Positions 9,197 to 19,135 of a DNA stretch of 64,000 bases are shown in pieces; the first letter of the stretch is position 1, and each line of letters begins with the position of its first letter. Location: assembly GCA_947174785.1 (NCBI GenBank), contig CAMWKG010000002.1:81760-145759 (forward strand). The letters run 5' to 3'. The notes beneath the pieces were generated by a model. That model searched no databases and had not been told where the DNA came from. It saw only the letters and a program-made list of their open reading frames with translations. Made by a program: the position numbers and the translations under genes. This DNA comes from an uncultured Mollicutes bacterium. GTDB taxonomy: Bacteria > Bacillota_I > Bacilli_A > Acholeplasmatales > Anaeroplasmataceae.

Positions 9197-9205
9197 ATTA
9201 TAACA
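9197..9205 (-). promoter_or_regulatory. Extended -10 promoter for HD gene-trmFO-xerC
   Basis: The minus strand reads TGTTATAAT about 17 bases upstream of the HD-gene start, directly after the terminator of the giant gene. No good -35 is seen; the close spacing to the start codon implies a very short leader. Confidence 0.5.
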
Positions 9206-9206
9206 C

Positions 9207-9232
9207 AAAAAGACACATCTTACGATGTATCT
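9207..9232 (-). terminator. Terminator after the giant surface-protein gene
   Basis: A perfect 9-bp stem with one G-U pair (9211-9219 with 9224-9232) and a four-base loop, followed by a T run on the minus strand. Confidence 0.88.
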
Positions 9233-9241
9233 TTTCATTTT

Positions 9242-12200
9242 TTAGATAGAAAGAATTGTATAAACACTCTCTACAATAGATTTTGTTTCTTCAACTATAG
9301 AATTAGGAACATTATTACTATTATAATTGTGCTTTGTTAAATTCCATTTGTAGGCAAGCCAATCTCCCACATTAAGAGTACTATTAGGTAACATATGGAA
9401 TTTTACATTCTTAGCATACCCTTGGTTAGTTTCAGCCTTGCTTACAACATCCATATAGAATGCATCTGTAGCAACATTTGTTAATGTACTTGGTAAATAA
9501 ACTGCCTTTAACATATTACTATTCTTAAATGCATTGGTAGCAATTTCAACTAATCCTTCATGAAGAATTATCGTTTCTAATTTATGATGGTAAACTGTCT
9601 GCTTATTGAAAAGCTTGCCTGTTTCTTCTGCACCAAAGAAGGCACTTGCACCTATTACAGTAACTAAGGATGCCTTACCATCGTGGTAAACATATCTAGG
9701 TGTGATTAGTTTTGTAACTGTAGTATCAAATGTAAAGCCTGTTATCTTAGCTGTATCATTTATCTCAAATATCAAATCCTTTTGAGGTGTTGAGATATAG
9801 AAATCTGTATAAGATACATTTTGATTTGATTTAGCTAAGATATCAAACCAGCTATAATAGTTACCATAAGAATCAACCCAAGCGTTAATTTCATAGCCTG
9901 CAACCTGTTCAAGAGGAATACCCTTAGCTTCTAATTCACTAGAAAGGATATACCCCATAATACTTAAACTATCATCTATTAATGTAGAAATATATGCATT
10001 AGAGATGGTTTGGAATACCTCTAATTCTAAATGGTTTGTAGTTCCATTGTAAACGAAGGAGGAACTAAACATATTTAAGATATAGCTTGGTGTTAATACA
10101 GCACCAGGATATCCATAATAAATAGTTGAGGTACTGCTTCCAAGATTTATGTTTGCTGGAACATAATAGATATTACTTAAGAAGCTAGAACTATCTTCTG
10201 TTGATAATAGATAACTATTTTGATTATCTATTAAATAGAATTGAACCTCATTCCAAACGGTTTCTAAGATAACTTCTTTTTCAAGGATAGTATCATACGC
10301 ATAGGAGAATCCTTCAAAACGATACATTTTTCCATCAGCTGAAGCCAAATCATATATGCTTAGATAATTGCTGATATCAAAGCCTATGTAAGAAGTTAAG
10401 ATAATATCTTCATGATATGGAGATTCAATCGTTACAGTTGAAGTAATATCCTGATATTTTGCATAGAAGGTTCTATTCTTATCCTGCATTATCCAGTCTT
10501 CTTCACTAGCTAAGGTTAAGTAAGAAGCATCTAAATACCAGCCTTTAAATTCATAGTATTTAACTGTTCCATCCTCTAAAGTTACTTCAAGAAGTTCTTC
10601 TAAGCTAGGTGGAAGGATTATATCATCCTTCGCATAAGCTATGGTTTGATTTTCAAGCTTTGTGTTGCTTGTTGCTAAATCAAAGGTTACCTTATGCTCA
10701 ATACTACTTGCCTTTACCCAAACCCCATTTTTCAATTCGTAGATAATATCACTTTGAAGAGGATTTCCTTCATTATCTAATTCTTTATTGTATTCTTCTG
10801 TAAAGAATTCAATAAAGGATACATCTATTGCGTTATAAATACCTTCCTTATCAATATTATCTAATACTAAATCTGTACTTGATAAAGTGATTACCTTTAC
10901 CATCTTAAACTCAAAATTATTAATTCTATGAATCATTGGAACTAAAGAGATACTTCCATCAGAATTCTTTTGGTATACCATAGAAGTTCCTAAGCTAATA
11001 AATAGATCTTCTAAGTTAAAGTTATCTGCTAACTCACCCATATTAAGACCAAATTCAAAAATATCTTTTTGAATATTGATAGAATTAATACATTTAGCTG
11101 CATCAACGAAGCCATCACCCTCTACAGGCTTTTCAATCGCTTTTAAAATTGTATCGCTTAAGCCCATACCAAAGTCTAATAAATAGTAAACGAGATTATC
11201 CATAAATTCATTAATATGAACCTTGACTCTCTTCACTGAACTACTTTCAGTTCTTTGGATATAGACATAGTTCTTATAGTAGTATATATCTACTGTCTTC
11301 TTAGAAGCAAGTATAGCACCAGCCTTTAGATTATTCATATCAATATGAACATGAACTGTAGGTTCTCCGTTTTCTTCTACTCCTACTTTAATTTTTACTG
11401 GAATAGATTCGGTTATTGTAAATAGGACCTTAGCCTTTAATACAACATTTCCAGAAATAGAGAATGTTCTTTCTAAGGCATTATGATATAGTGCTTCAAA
11501 TAAATTAGAAATTTCTGAAATATCATAATACTCTTGAAGAGCCTCAGCAGAAGGAACATCAAATTCCATTTGTCCTTCTTCTAATGTTACTTCTAAAGCA
11601 TCTAGCTTAGTATACTTCATCGTATTTGTATAAGATACATAAATATTATCTGCAAAAATACCAGTCAACTTAGAATCCTGGTTCTTTGTTAAAGTGATAT
11701 GCATGATCTGTCTTTCATCTAACATAGAGGCAAATAAGAAATTCGCTTCTATACCTAAAGAAAGACTATTCTTTTCTACATGAATATAATCAATTAGAGA
11801 ACGTATATCCATAGTTGAAGTATTTGCAGAACTTGACAAGCTAGGAATCTCTAAATTCATAAGTTGTAAGACTTTTTGAATTAAATCCTCAATTCCTGTG
11901 TAAGTAGATTTAACTTTAATTACTGCATTTAAATCATCAGGATTATTTCCATAGATAGCATAGAACATTGCCATACCTACACTAGAATCCAAAGTGTTCA
12001 TTGTAGTTAAAGAAATCACCTGAACATCCAATTGATGCCAGCCTATCTGACTGTTGTCCTTATATTCATGAACAATAAGACTTAAATGAGCATCAAATTC
12101 TTGATTTTCAAGAAGCTTAATATAAACATTTCCTTCTATTGTTGCAACGACTTCTCCATTTGTATGAATAGATGTAGAAATAGAAAGATTAAATTCATCC

Positions 12201-15200
12201 TTTAAAGACAATTCATAAGCTTCTACTACATAAGTTAATATTTCTAATAAATCATCCTTTGAAAGTGCATTAGAAGGAAGTTGAATTTCTTCTACCTCAC
12301 TAGCAGAAATAAGGATAGGTGCTTCTAAGTGAATAAGTTCATCATAAGAAACATTCACTAAAGTATTCAATCCATTCTCAACTAAACTGAAGGATACCAA
12401 AAGTGTACAAGCCTTACCAACAATTGCCTCTAAGGAAGCTCCTATAGACTCACTTGTAAGGATAAATCCTAAATCCTTTAAATTGAGTTCAAAGTTACTA
12501 TTATCCATACTTGGCATATCTAGACTTACCATTGGAGATAAGATTTCTATTGCTTCTGCAATGAAATCATCTATTTCATTTAGTTTTAAAGAGAAAGTTT
12601 GATTAGACATCGTTAAGTAAATGGTATTATCCACTAAGATTAAACTAATCTGGGCAACAATACCAGCACCATCTACTAACAAGCTTCCTACAACCTGATA
12701 TCCTTCTTCATTCCATAACAAATCAATAGAACCATTTACAGAAATGCTTTCTACTTGATTGTTTATTGTAATATCAAGTGAAGCATCTGCGATTTCAAAA
12801 TGTATTGCATTTCCTTTTATAAGTTCTAATACATAAGAAACATGATCTAATAGCACAAATAAGTCTTCTTTATTTAATGTCGCCTGTGGAGCACTTATCT
12901 CTTTATAAGGAATTGTAGAAAGATAAAGAGTAACATCTAATACATTATCTTGATTTACTCTAAATTCATATCCACTATCTAGCTTAGTATACGCGAATAC
13001 AAGATGTGTAAATAAAGAAATATATTGATTTAAATTCAATTCAATTGAATTATCTAATAAGTGAATTGCCTTAGTGAATTTGACAAGTGTATCTGCCGAT
13101 ATAGATGTTTCTGTTTGTTCTAAGGAGATATTGAATTTCTCACAAACAACAGAAATTACCTCTTCAAATTCACTTGCAGAAATTTCTATAACAGTATCAT
13201 ACAATTCTATATAAAATTTATCGTCTACATAGGTCAACTTAACTTGAGCTGTTATATCAGATGCAATAATATTTAAAAGTATAAAAATATCATACTTAGA
13301 AGCTTCTAGATTATACATCAACTCAAAATCGCCATTAAATGCTATTGGCATAGTATCTAAATAATATGTTCCATCAATATGAACTCCTAAAGACTCTTTA
13401 TTAATGATAGACATAATGTATTCAACTAAATCTATATATCCTTCTACAGTAGAATACTCACTATCGTTTACTTCTATCGCTTCTGTTTTAATAACATCTA
13501 GGCTTAAGTTTATATCATATAAATCCATATGGAGATCAAATCCAACTAAAGTATCTGTAACTACAAGCGCAGTTTCACTCATTCCCTCTAGGAAGACTCC
13601 TAGGTTAAGTAATATACTTATCTTATCTTCCGTAATGGATAGCCCTTTGACTACCTCTAATACCTTTGTCAATACCTCTTCAGAATTTGAAGCTGATAAG
13701 GATGGTAGCTTATCTTGAATCAATTCCTTTATTGTAACTTCACTAATCTTAACTTTTATATTCTCATAAGCTACATATATCGTTTCATTACTATAAATTA
13801 TATCTAAGGTCAAGGTTTGTCCTTCATATATCACTTGAATTGTTCCCTTAGCTTCGAGTGTATCCTTCCAGTCAACATATACGTTTCCAGATAGTTCTAT
13901 ACCCTCATACTTCCCACTAAAGCTGATATACCCATACTTTTGATGAATCATAGTCATAACGTCTTCAACATAATTCATTAAGCTTAAGATATCTTTTTCA
14001 TCATAGTATTGGTTAGGTGTATCAATCTCTTTATATTCAATCGGAGTAACATTGGCATTTAGCTGAGCTAAACTACTCTTTACTTCAAGGTTTAGCGTAG
14101 AATTGTCTAAACTAAAGCTTACTCCTACAACTCCAAGAATTTCTATGATTGAGCTTAAATCAACCTCTAATGATGAAGAGTTTAGTTTTAATGTAGAAAC
14201 TAGTTTAAGAATATCTTCTAAGCCAATTTGCGGAGTTTCCATTTTTGGAAGCTCAACTTTAAGTTTTCTTGTAATTTCTTCTACTGTTGAAGAAATTGTA
14301 TCTAGGTTAATCTTAATGGTATTACCTAGTACACTTATATAAACATCCTTATCAAGAACGATAATTCCTACTTCTATTTGTTGATCTAAATAGGAAACTA
14401 GCACTTTTCCATCTATAGTATAATAGGTATCCTTTAGATATAAGTTAATATCTCCTAATACCTTTATAGCATATGCCTCATAAGTTAAATCTCCATCAAT
14501 ATGAATGCCTAGAGATTTTTTGCCTACGTTTTCTGCAATATAATCAATCAAGTGTAAGTATACACTCATATCTACATAACTTGTACTATCATATTCAATT
14601 GAAAAATCTGTTATAGTGTCTAAGTTGATTTCAATATCATAAAGATTTGTTTTTAAACTAAATCCTTCTTCTGTATCAGAAACTGTCAAGTCAAGAACAG
14701 AAAGTTCTTCTACCAAGGAAGACAGATCTAGAGAAACAAATACTTCATTTTGATTTATTGTAAGATTTTGAAGAATTGCTTTAAAATCTATGCTAGAAAT
14801 TGTTTCTAAAGTTTCTGCAAGATCAAACTTAGGTATTTCTTTTTGAATAGGAATATATTTATTTATAAATTCCATTAACTCCAATGAAGATAATTTTAAT
14901 TTAATGTCTTTGTAATTAACATAAAAAGCATTAGCATCATAAATGATAATGAAAGATTCATTTAATCCTAATTTTGTATTTTCAAGAGTTAAATTGATTT
15001 GAATAGGATCATTCTTGTTTAGACCTATCTTGGCAGTACCTGAAATAATATAGTCTTCATAGTTTAAACTAAAAGATACACCCAATTTTTGATTTTTCAA
15101 AATATTTGTTACATCTTTAACAATAAAATTGATATCCTTTAAATCACTGTACTCACCATCTATAGGACTAAACTCTATAGATTCATTTTTATCAATGCTA

Positions 15201-16618
15201 ATTTGTATTTCTGTTCCATCAAATGATAGGTTAGACTTTATAGACTGCAAATCTAACTTATCTTCATTTTTATTTATATCGAAAATAAGCGGTAAATTTA
15301 ATCCCATTAAATTCAATGTCAAATCTAAATTAACCTTATTCTCAGTTTCAACTACTGTAGCCTGATTTAAGTCATTCATAATTTGATTTAAATCCAATGC
15401 CTCTGTTGGACTAGAAGCTGCAGAACTTCCTAGTACAATCTCTGCAAGTAAAGGCTGTAATACTTCACTGATTTCATCGACATTACATTTTATTTTTAAA
15501 GACCCATAATCTACATAAACCTGATCATTTTCATATACAACCTGTAAGTCTTCTAAACTAACTTTTACAATTATACTTGTTAAATTTGAAATGTTTAAAA
15601 GAAGCTTACCTTTTAAAGTTTGACCATTAATTTTGATTGTTACATCAAATGTTTTTTCTTTATTAGTTCCGCCTAGTAAGGACCCTGTAATATAAGACAG
15701 TGGTGTTTGTTTTTCTGGTTCCTCAGAGTTTGAACTTCCTACTGGTATCATATCTCTATATTGATTAAAGAATTCCATTGCAGAAGCATCAAATTCCCAA
15801 GTAGTGTAATCAAATGTTTCTTTTATATTTGTTTCACAATCTACAGTAATTGGCGCCACCTTTGGTGTAACCTTATATTTTTCTTTTGTATTTACCTGTT
15901 GAATCTGCCAATCATCATTAAAAATATATTCAATAACGATAGAAGAAAATACAGGCTTGGTCACAGAGGATGCATTTGTTTTAATCTCTCTTTGATACCA
16001 GAAAGGAGCATACTCCTCATCTGGATTTAAAGAAACTGTGATGGAATATAGTCCATTTTCTAAAATAGTAACCTCTGTAATGTCTAAAATTGTTTCCTCA
16101 CATATTATATAAGCCGTAGCCTGTGTAGGAAGCCAACCATATCTTTCTTTATAAACATCCTTCGTGATACATTCTGGTTCTTCTGTTTTCCACTGAATGT
16201 CATCACCCTTTTTAGAAATATAATCTCTAATTAAAACCTTATCGTCTAAGAAGTACTTCTGTTTCCCTAAAGAAACTAAGCCTCCTGAAATTGTATCTAC
16301 AAGCTGTTCATCACCATTTACTCTACGATGATTATAAATCGTCTGAATTTGCCCTACAGAAACCGCAGTACCTTCCGTAAGAGATGTGTACTGTTCTGTA
16401 TGCTCTAAAACCCATAAGATATAAGCAATATTGTCATAAGAATTATGGTCTATCGGTGTAGTTCCATCCGTTGGAGCAGGTGCAGTATATGTTTTATATC
16501 TTGCCACATTAGCAAAAACTACATCTTTTCGATGTGTTTGAGTATAGTAAAAAATGCCTACTCCACCAATAGCTAATAATAATATGAAAATGGATAAGAA
16601 TATGATTTTTTTCTTCAT
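9242..16618 (-). CDS. Giant membrane-anchored surface protein with ~190-residue repeats, InlB-type repeat and BspA-like LRRs
   Basis: A single intact frame of 2458 residues. Residues 5-25 form one hydrophobic segment with no clear cleavage site or lipobox, so the protein is probably exported and held by an N-terminal anchor. Residues ~30-300 are a unique domain. Residues ~320-1600 consist of about seven degenerate repeats starting near 323, 511, 703, 895, 1077, 1270 and 1475; each has a beta-rich half ending in patterns such as YVNYKDIKLKL or YVAYENIKVKI, and a second half such as LYDIEINLD. Copies 703 and 1077 (LGIHIDG/LGVHIDG) resemble each other most, suggesting duplication in pairs. Residues ~1600-1850 look like further divergent copies. 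FKGWYLD (~2023-2055) fits the Listeria-Bacteroides repeat, and ~2310-2400 fit BspA-type LRRs (GASAFFGA, LHEGLVEIATNAF, LPSTL). Function unknown; adhesion or binding of an apolar ligand are guesses. Confidence 0.85.
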   Translation of the reverse strand: MKKKIIFLSIFILLLAIGGVGIFYYTQTHRKDVVFANVARYKTYTAPAPTDGTTPIDHNSYDNIAYILWVLEHTEQYTSLTEGTAVSVGQIQTIYNHRRVNGDEQLVDTISGGLVSLGKQKYFLDDKVLIRDYISKKGDDIQWKTEEPECITKDVYKERYGWLPTQATAYIICEETILDITEVTILENGLYSITVSLNPDEEYAPFWYQREIKTNASSVTKPVFSSIVIEYIFNDDWQIQQVNTKEKYKVTPKVAPITVDCETNIKETFDYTTWEFDASAMEFFNQYRDMIPVGSSNSEEPEKQTPLSYITGSLLGGTNKEKTFDVTIKINGQTLKGKLLLNISNLTSIIVKVSLEDLQVVYENDQVYVDYGSLKIKCNVDEISEVLQPLLAEIVLGSSAASSPTEALDLNQIMNDLNQATVVETENKVNLDLTLNLMGLNLPLIFDINKNEDKLDLQSIKSNLSFDGTEIQISIDKNESIEFSPIDGEYSDLKDINFIVKDVTNILKNQKLGVSFSLNYEDYIISGTAKIGLNKNDPIQINLTLENTKLGLNESFIIIYDANAFYVNYKDIKLKLSSLELMEFINKYIPIQKEIPKFDLAETLETISSIDFKAILQNLTINQNEVFVSLDLSSLVEELSVLDLTVSDTEEGFSLKTNLYDIEINLDTITDFSIEYDSTSYVDMSVYLHLIDYIAENVGKKSLGIHIDGDLTYEAYAIKVLGDINLYLKDTYYTIDGKVLVSYLDQQIEVGIIVLDKDVYISVLGNTIKINLDTISSTVEEITRKLKVELPKMETPQIGLEDILKLVSTLKLNSSSLEVDLSSIIEILGVVGVSFSLDNSTLNLEVKSSLAQLNANVTPIEYKEIDTPNQYYDEKDILSLMNYVEDVMTMIHQKYGYISFSGKYEGIELSGNVYVDWKDTLEAKGTIQVIYEGQTLTLDIIYSNETIYVAYENIKVKISEVTIKELIQDKLPSLSASNSEEVLTKVLEVVKGLSITEDKISILLNLGVFLEGMSETALVVTDTLVGFDLHMDLYDINLSLDVIKTEAIEVNDSEYSTVEGYIDLVEYIMSIINKESLGVHIDGTYYLDTMPIAFNGDFELMYNLEASKYDIFILLNIIASDITAQVKLTYVDDKFYIELYDTVIEISASEFEEVISVVCEKFNISLEQTETSISADTLVKFTKAIHLLDNSIELNLNQYISLFTHLVFAYTKLDSGYEFRVNQDNVLDVTLYLSTIPYKEISAPQATLNKEDLFVLLDHVSYVLELIKGNAIHFEIADASLDITINNQVESISVNGSIDLLWNEEGYQVVGSLLVDGAGIVAQISLILVDNTIYLTMSNQTFSLKLNEIDDFIAEAIEILSPMVSLDMPSMDNSNFELNLKDLGFILTSESIGASLEAIVGKACTLLVSFSLVENGLNTLVNVSYDELIHLEAPILISASEVEEIQLPSNALSKDDLLEILTYVVEAYELSLKDEFNLSISTSIHTNGEVVATIEGNVYIKLLENQEFDAHLSLIVHEYKDNSQIGWHQLDVQVISLTTMNTLDSSVGMAMFYAIYGNNPDDLNAVIKVKSTYTGIEDLIQKVLQLMNLEIPSLSSSANTSTMDIRSLIDYIHVEKNSLSLGIEANFLFASMLDERQIMHITLTKNQDSKLTGIFADNIYVSYTNTMKYTKLDALEVTLEEGQMEFDVPSAEALQEYYDISEISNLFEALYHNALERTFSISGNVVLKAKVLFTITESIPVKIKVGVEENGEPTVHVHIDMNNLKAGAILASKKTVDIYYYKNYVYIQRTESSSVKRVKVHINEFMDNLVYYLLDFGMGLSDTILKAIEKPVEGDGFVDAAKCINSINIQKDIFEFGLNMGELADNFNLEDLFISLGTSMVYQKNSDGSISLVPMIHRINNFEFKMVKVITLSSTDLVLDNIDKEGIYNAIDVSFIEFFTEEYNKELDNEGNPLQSDIIYELKNGVWVKASSIEHKVTFDLATSNTKLENQTIAYAKDDIILPPSLEELLEVTLEDGTVKYYEFKGWYLDASYLTLASEEDWIMQDKNRTFYAKYQDITSTVTIESPYHEDIILTSYIGFDISNYLSIYDLASADGKMYRFEGFSYAYDTILEKEVILETVWNEVQFYLIDNQNSYLLSTEDSSSFLSNIYYVPANINLGSSTSTIYYGYPGAVLTPSYILNMFSSSFVYNGTTNHLELEVFQTISNAYISTLIDDSLSIMGYILSSELEAKGIPLEQVAGYEINAWVDSYGNYYSWFDILAKSNQNVSYTDFYISTPQKDLIFEINDTAKITGFTFDTTVTKLITPRYVYHDGKASLVTVIGASAFFGAEETGKLFNKQTVYHHKLETIILHEGLVEIATNAFKNSNMLKAVYLPSTLTNVATDAFYMDVVSKAETNQGYAKNVKFHMLPNSTLNVGDWLAYKWNLTKHNYNSNNVPNSIVEETKSIVESVYTILSI
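11821..15661 (-). repeat. Coding region of about seven tandem ~190-residue protein repeats
   Basis: Starts of successive units are 188, 192, 192, 182, 193 and 205 residues apart. Similarity is seen at protein level only; the DNA copies have diverged, so these are old duplications and not a recent DNA-level expansion. Confidence 0.75.
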
Positions 16619-16662
16619 ATCTACACACTTCCTTTGAAAATACCCACAATTTACATTGTACC

Positions 16663-16691
16663 ATTATACTAAAAAAAAGAAAAAATGTCAA
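16663..16691 (-). promoter_or_regulatory. Consensus sigma-A promoter for the giant gene
   Basis: Minus strand TTGACA (16686-16691) and TATAAT (16663-16668) with a 17-base spacer: a full consensus match. It lies about 45 bases before the start codon. Confidence 0.92.
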
Positions 16692-16703
16692 ATTCGTTTG
16701 ACA
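16686..16703. promoter_or_regulatory. Perfect inverted repeat over the -35 (candidate operator)
   Basis: TGTCAAA, four bases, TTTGACA: a perfect 7-bp inverted repeat whose one arm is the -35 hexamer of the giant gene's promoter. The placement suits a dimeric repressor; no regulator is identified. Confidence 0.5.
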
Positions 16704-16774
16704 AAGAAAGCGCTTCGTATAGCTTTTCACTAGGTAAAAACAGATAAAAATACCCTATTTAATGGCAAAAATTG

Positions 16775-16813
16775 TAAGAAAAGAAATAAAAGGCCTAAAA
16801 ATATAGACCTTTT
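16775..16813 (-). terminator. Terminator after ackA
   Basis: A 10-bp stem (16788-16797 with 16804-16813, one G-U pair) followed by ATTTCTTTTCTT on the minus strand. The 128 bases between it and the ackA stop hold a second AT-rich hairpin around TCTTAGAAATAAGA, so ackA has an unusually long structured 3' end. The whole 16619-16940 gap thus holds the ackA 3' region and the promoter of the giant gene. Confidence 0.85.
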
Positions 16814-16940
16814 ACCATTGGGAGAGTTATAGTTTGCTTATGAAAAAGCTTCTATCTTAATAGGGAAAGATAGTTTGTCTTATTTCTAAGACATCTATAG
16901 TATAACCCTGTATTTTTTATTTTATACAAATTTATAAAAA

Positions 16941-18134
16941 TTATTTTATTTTGGCAACACGTACAGTATCTCTAGCAATCATTACTTCTTCATTTGTAGG
17001 AATGATATATAGCTTAATCTTAGAGTTTGGTGTTGAAATAATTCTTTCATCAGAGAAGGTATCATTTAATACTTCATCAATCTCAACACCTAGAGGTGCT
17101 AATCTCTTAGCAACATTTAAACGTAAATGCTTTAGGTTTTCACCCATACCTGCTGTAAAGCAAATTGCATCACAGCCACCTAGATATAACCAATAGGAAG
17201 CTACATAATCAGCAATTCTCTTTGCTTGTACATCGAAAGTTAATTTACATCTGTGATCTCCTGCATTCATTCCTGCAGTTACATCACGAGCATCATTAGA
17301 ACGTCCAGACATTCCTAAATATCCTGACTTCTTATTTAAAATATTCACTACCTCACCAGCAGTCTTTCCTTCCTTATCACAGATATAAGAAACAACTGTA
17401 GGGTCAATGTTACCAGTACGAGTTCCCATAGGAATACCCTCAAGTGGAGTAAGACCCATAGAGGTATCCTTACATTTACCACCATCTACTGCTGAAATAG
17501 ATGCACCATTTCCTAAGTGACATACGATAATCTTAGTATCCTTTAAAGGCTTACCCATAATCTGTGCACAACGCTCAGAAACATACTTATGAGATGTACC
17601 ATGTGCACCATATTTACGAATACCATATTTCTCATACCACTCATATGGTACTGCATACATATATGCCTCTTCTGGCATAGTTTGATGGAATACAGTATCA
17701 AATACTACAACCTGTGGTACCTTTGGTAAAGCCTTTTGGAAAGCTTTAATACCAATGATATGAGCAGGATTATGTAGAGGTGCTAAATCAGCTAACTCTG
17801 CAATCTTATTGATTACGGTTTCATCTACTAAACAAGAATCCTTGAAATATTCTCCACCTTGTACAACACGATGACCAACACCTGAAATTTCCTTTAAGTC
17901 CTTTACGATTCCCTTTTCAACTAAAGTATGTAATAATAACTCTACACCTTCAGCATGAGTAGGTAGAACTGGATGTGTCTCTTCCTTCTTACCATCATAT
18001 TTTAGAGTGAAAATACCTTCCTCTAAACCAATACGCTCCATTACTCCGGATGCGATTACTGCTTCTGCTGGCATATCTAATAATTGAAATTTGATAGATG
18101 AGCTACCAGCGTTTACTGCCATAATTTTTGCCAT
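16941..18134 (-). CDS. ackA: Acetate kinase
   Basis: Interconverts acetyl phosphate plus ADP with acetate plus ATP, a main ATP-yielding step of fermentative acetate production. The 397-residue protein is canonical from end to end: N-terminal VNAGSSSIKFQL, HRVVQGGEYF, the VFDTVFHQTMP stretch, KYGAHGTSHKYV, CHLGNGASISA, GTRTGNIDPT and C-terminal TNEEVMIARDT. Its ATG overlaps the stop of the upstream methyltransferase-like gene as TAATG, with GGAG in the end of that gene, so translation is coupled. The ytxK-ackA pairing is conserved in Bacillus. pta is not in the window. Confidence 0.97.
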   Translation of the reverse strand: MAKIMAVNAGSSSIKFQLLDMPAEAVIASGVMERIGLEEGIFTLKYDGKKEETHPVLPTHAEGVELLLHTLVEKGIVKDLKEISGVGHRVVQGGEYFKDSCLVDETVINKIAELADLAPLHNPAHIIGIKAFQKALPKVPQVVVFDTVFHQTMPEEAYMYAVPYEWYEKYGIRKYGAHGTSHKYVSERCAQIMGKPLKDTKIIVCHLGNGASISAVDGGKCKDTSMGLTPLEGIPMGTRTGNIDPTVVSYICDKEGKTAGEVVNILNKKSGYLGMSGRSNDARDVTAGMNAGDHRCKLTFDVQAKRIADYVASYWLYLGGCDAICFTAGMGENLKHLRLNVAKRLAPLGVEIDEVLNDTFSDERIISTPNSKIKLYIIPTNEEVMIARDTVRVAKIK

Positions 18135-19087
18135 TATTTGTTCTCCTCACTTCTATTATTTTTATTTTTCTCAAACCACGCCTCAATTTCAAGTAAGGAC
18201 TGATTAAATTCCTTAACATCTGTGAAGCTTGGTAGTTTGACCATAAAACAATTCTTTTTATCCATAATACACTTTTGTATAACCAGGATAATTTTAGGTT
18301 TTGCAACAAACATACTATCTGGAAGTTCAACTAAGCCAATAATCGAACACTCCTTAAGAAGCTGCTTTTTAAATTCTTGATTCTTGTCATAATTAAAGAA
18401 ATCATTACTTAAAATACCAATCATAGCTCCATTATCCTTAAGCATTTTACTATAATGCAAAATGGCTTCATATGGAAAATATGACTTATCTTCTTCTAGT
18501 ACCGCATTTGGCATATCAAATACAATACAATCTAGATTTTGCATAGATAAATTCCTTGTATCCTGCAAGAATAATTCTACATCTATAGAAAGCAAATCAC
18601 TAACCATTTTTGTAAGCTTAATCATCCACTCATTATTGTCACAAGCAAAAGCCTTACAATCCTTATCTAAATGATTCAAAATGGTATGTAAAAGATTTCC
18701 CGTTCCACAAAGAGGATCTAAAATTGTCATTTCCTTAGATGTATTCAATTTCGTAATTAAATAGGCAATGAATATTCCCAAAGTATCAGGAGTTGTATTT
18801 CCATTGGCAATGCGCATCTCTTTAAATCCTTTTAAAAGAATTGCTTGCATAGCCTTACGAACATCTTCTACAGTAAAATCTACATCGGCTAATTTATCAT
18901 AAACCAAATTTAGTTTTCTTGTAGTTTCCTCATCGCAATCACAAACCACATCAGAGGCTAAAATATTTTCTACAGTCATTTCAATTAATTCAAAATAGGA
19001 TTTATGAAATGCATCATATAGTATATTGTTTGATTCATCAACACAATCGTAGAATAACTCTAGATGGTCTGTTTTAATATCTTGCAT
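18134..19087 (-). CDS. YtxK-like class I N6-adenine methyltransferase family protein
   Basis: Resembles the YtxK family encoded next to ackA in Bacillus, which has the fold of N6-adenine DNA methyltransferases. An N-terminal helical region (to ~110) precedes the SAM-binding motif LDPLCGTGNLL and a motif-IV position reading FDMPNA; catalytic N6 enzymes have NPPY or DPPY there, so methyltransferase activity is doubtful. I start at the ATG at 19085-19087, five bases after GGTGA; an ATG four codons upstream lacks a site. Translationally coupled to ackA. Natural role unknown. Confidence 0.8.
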   Translation of the reverse strand: MQDIKTDHLELFYDCVDESNNILYDAFHKSYFELIEMTVENILASDVVCDCDEETTRKLNLVYDKLADVDFTVEDVRKAMQAILLKGFKEMRIANGNTTPDTLGIFIAYLITKLNTSKEMTILDPLCGTGNLLHTILNHLDKDCKAFACDNNEWMIKLTKMVSDLLSIDVELFLQDTRNLSMQNLDCIVFDMPNAVLEEDKSYFPYEAILHYSKMLKDNGAMIGILSNDFFNYDKNQEFKKQLLKECSIIGLVELPDSMFVAKPKIILVIQKCIMDKKNCFMVKLPSFTDVKEFNQSLLEIEAWFEKNKNNRSEENK

Positions 19088-19104
19088 AGAATTCACCATT
19101 CATT

Positions 19105-19133
19105 ATTATAACAAATTTACCAATTCTTGTAAA
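19105..19133 (-). promoter_or_regulatory. Promoter for ytxK-ackA
   Basis: TTTACA (19128-19133), 17 bases, TATAAT (19105-19110) on the minus strand, partly in the gap after the TRIC-like gene. Confidence 0.82.
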
Positions 19134-19135
19134 CT

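Noticed and set aside
16705..16718. AGAAAGCGCTTCGT near the giant gene's promoter as a CcpA cre site
   Set aside because: The core AAAGCGCTT fits but both ends deviate; too weak compared with the site at 39452.
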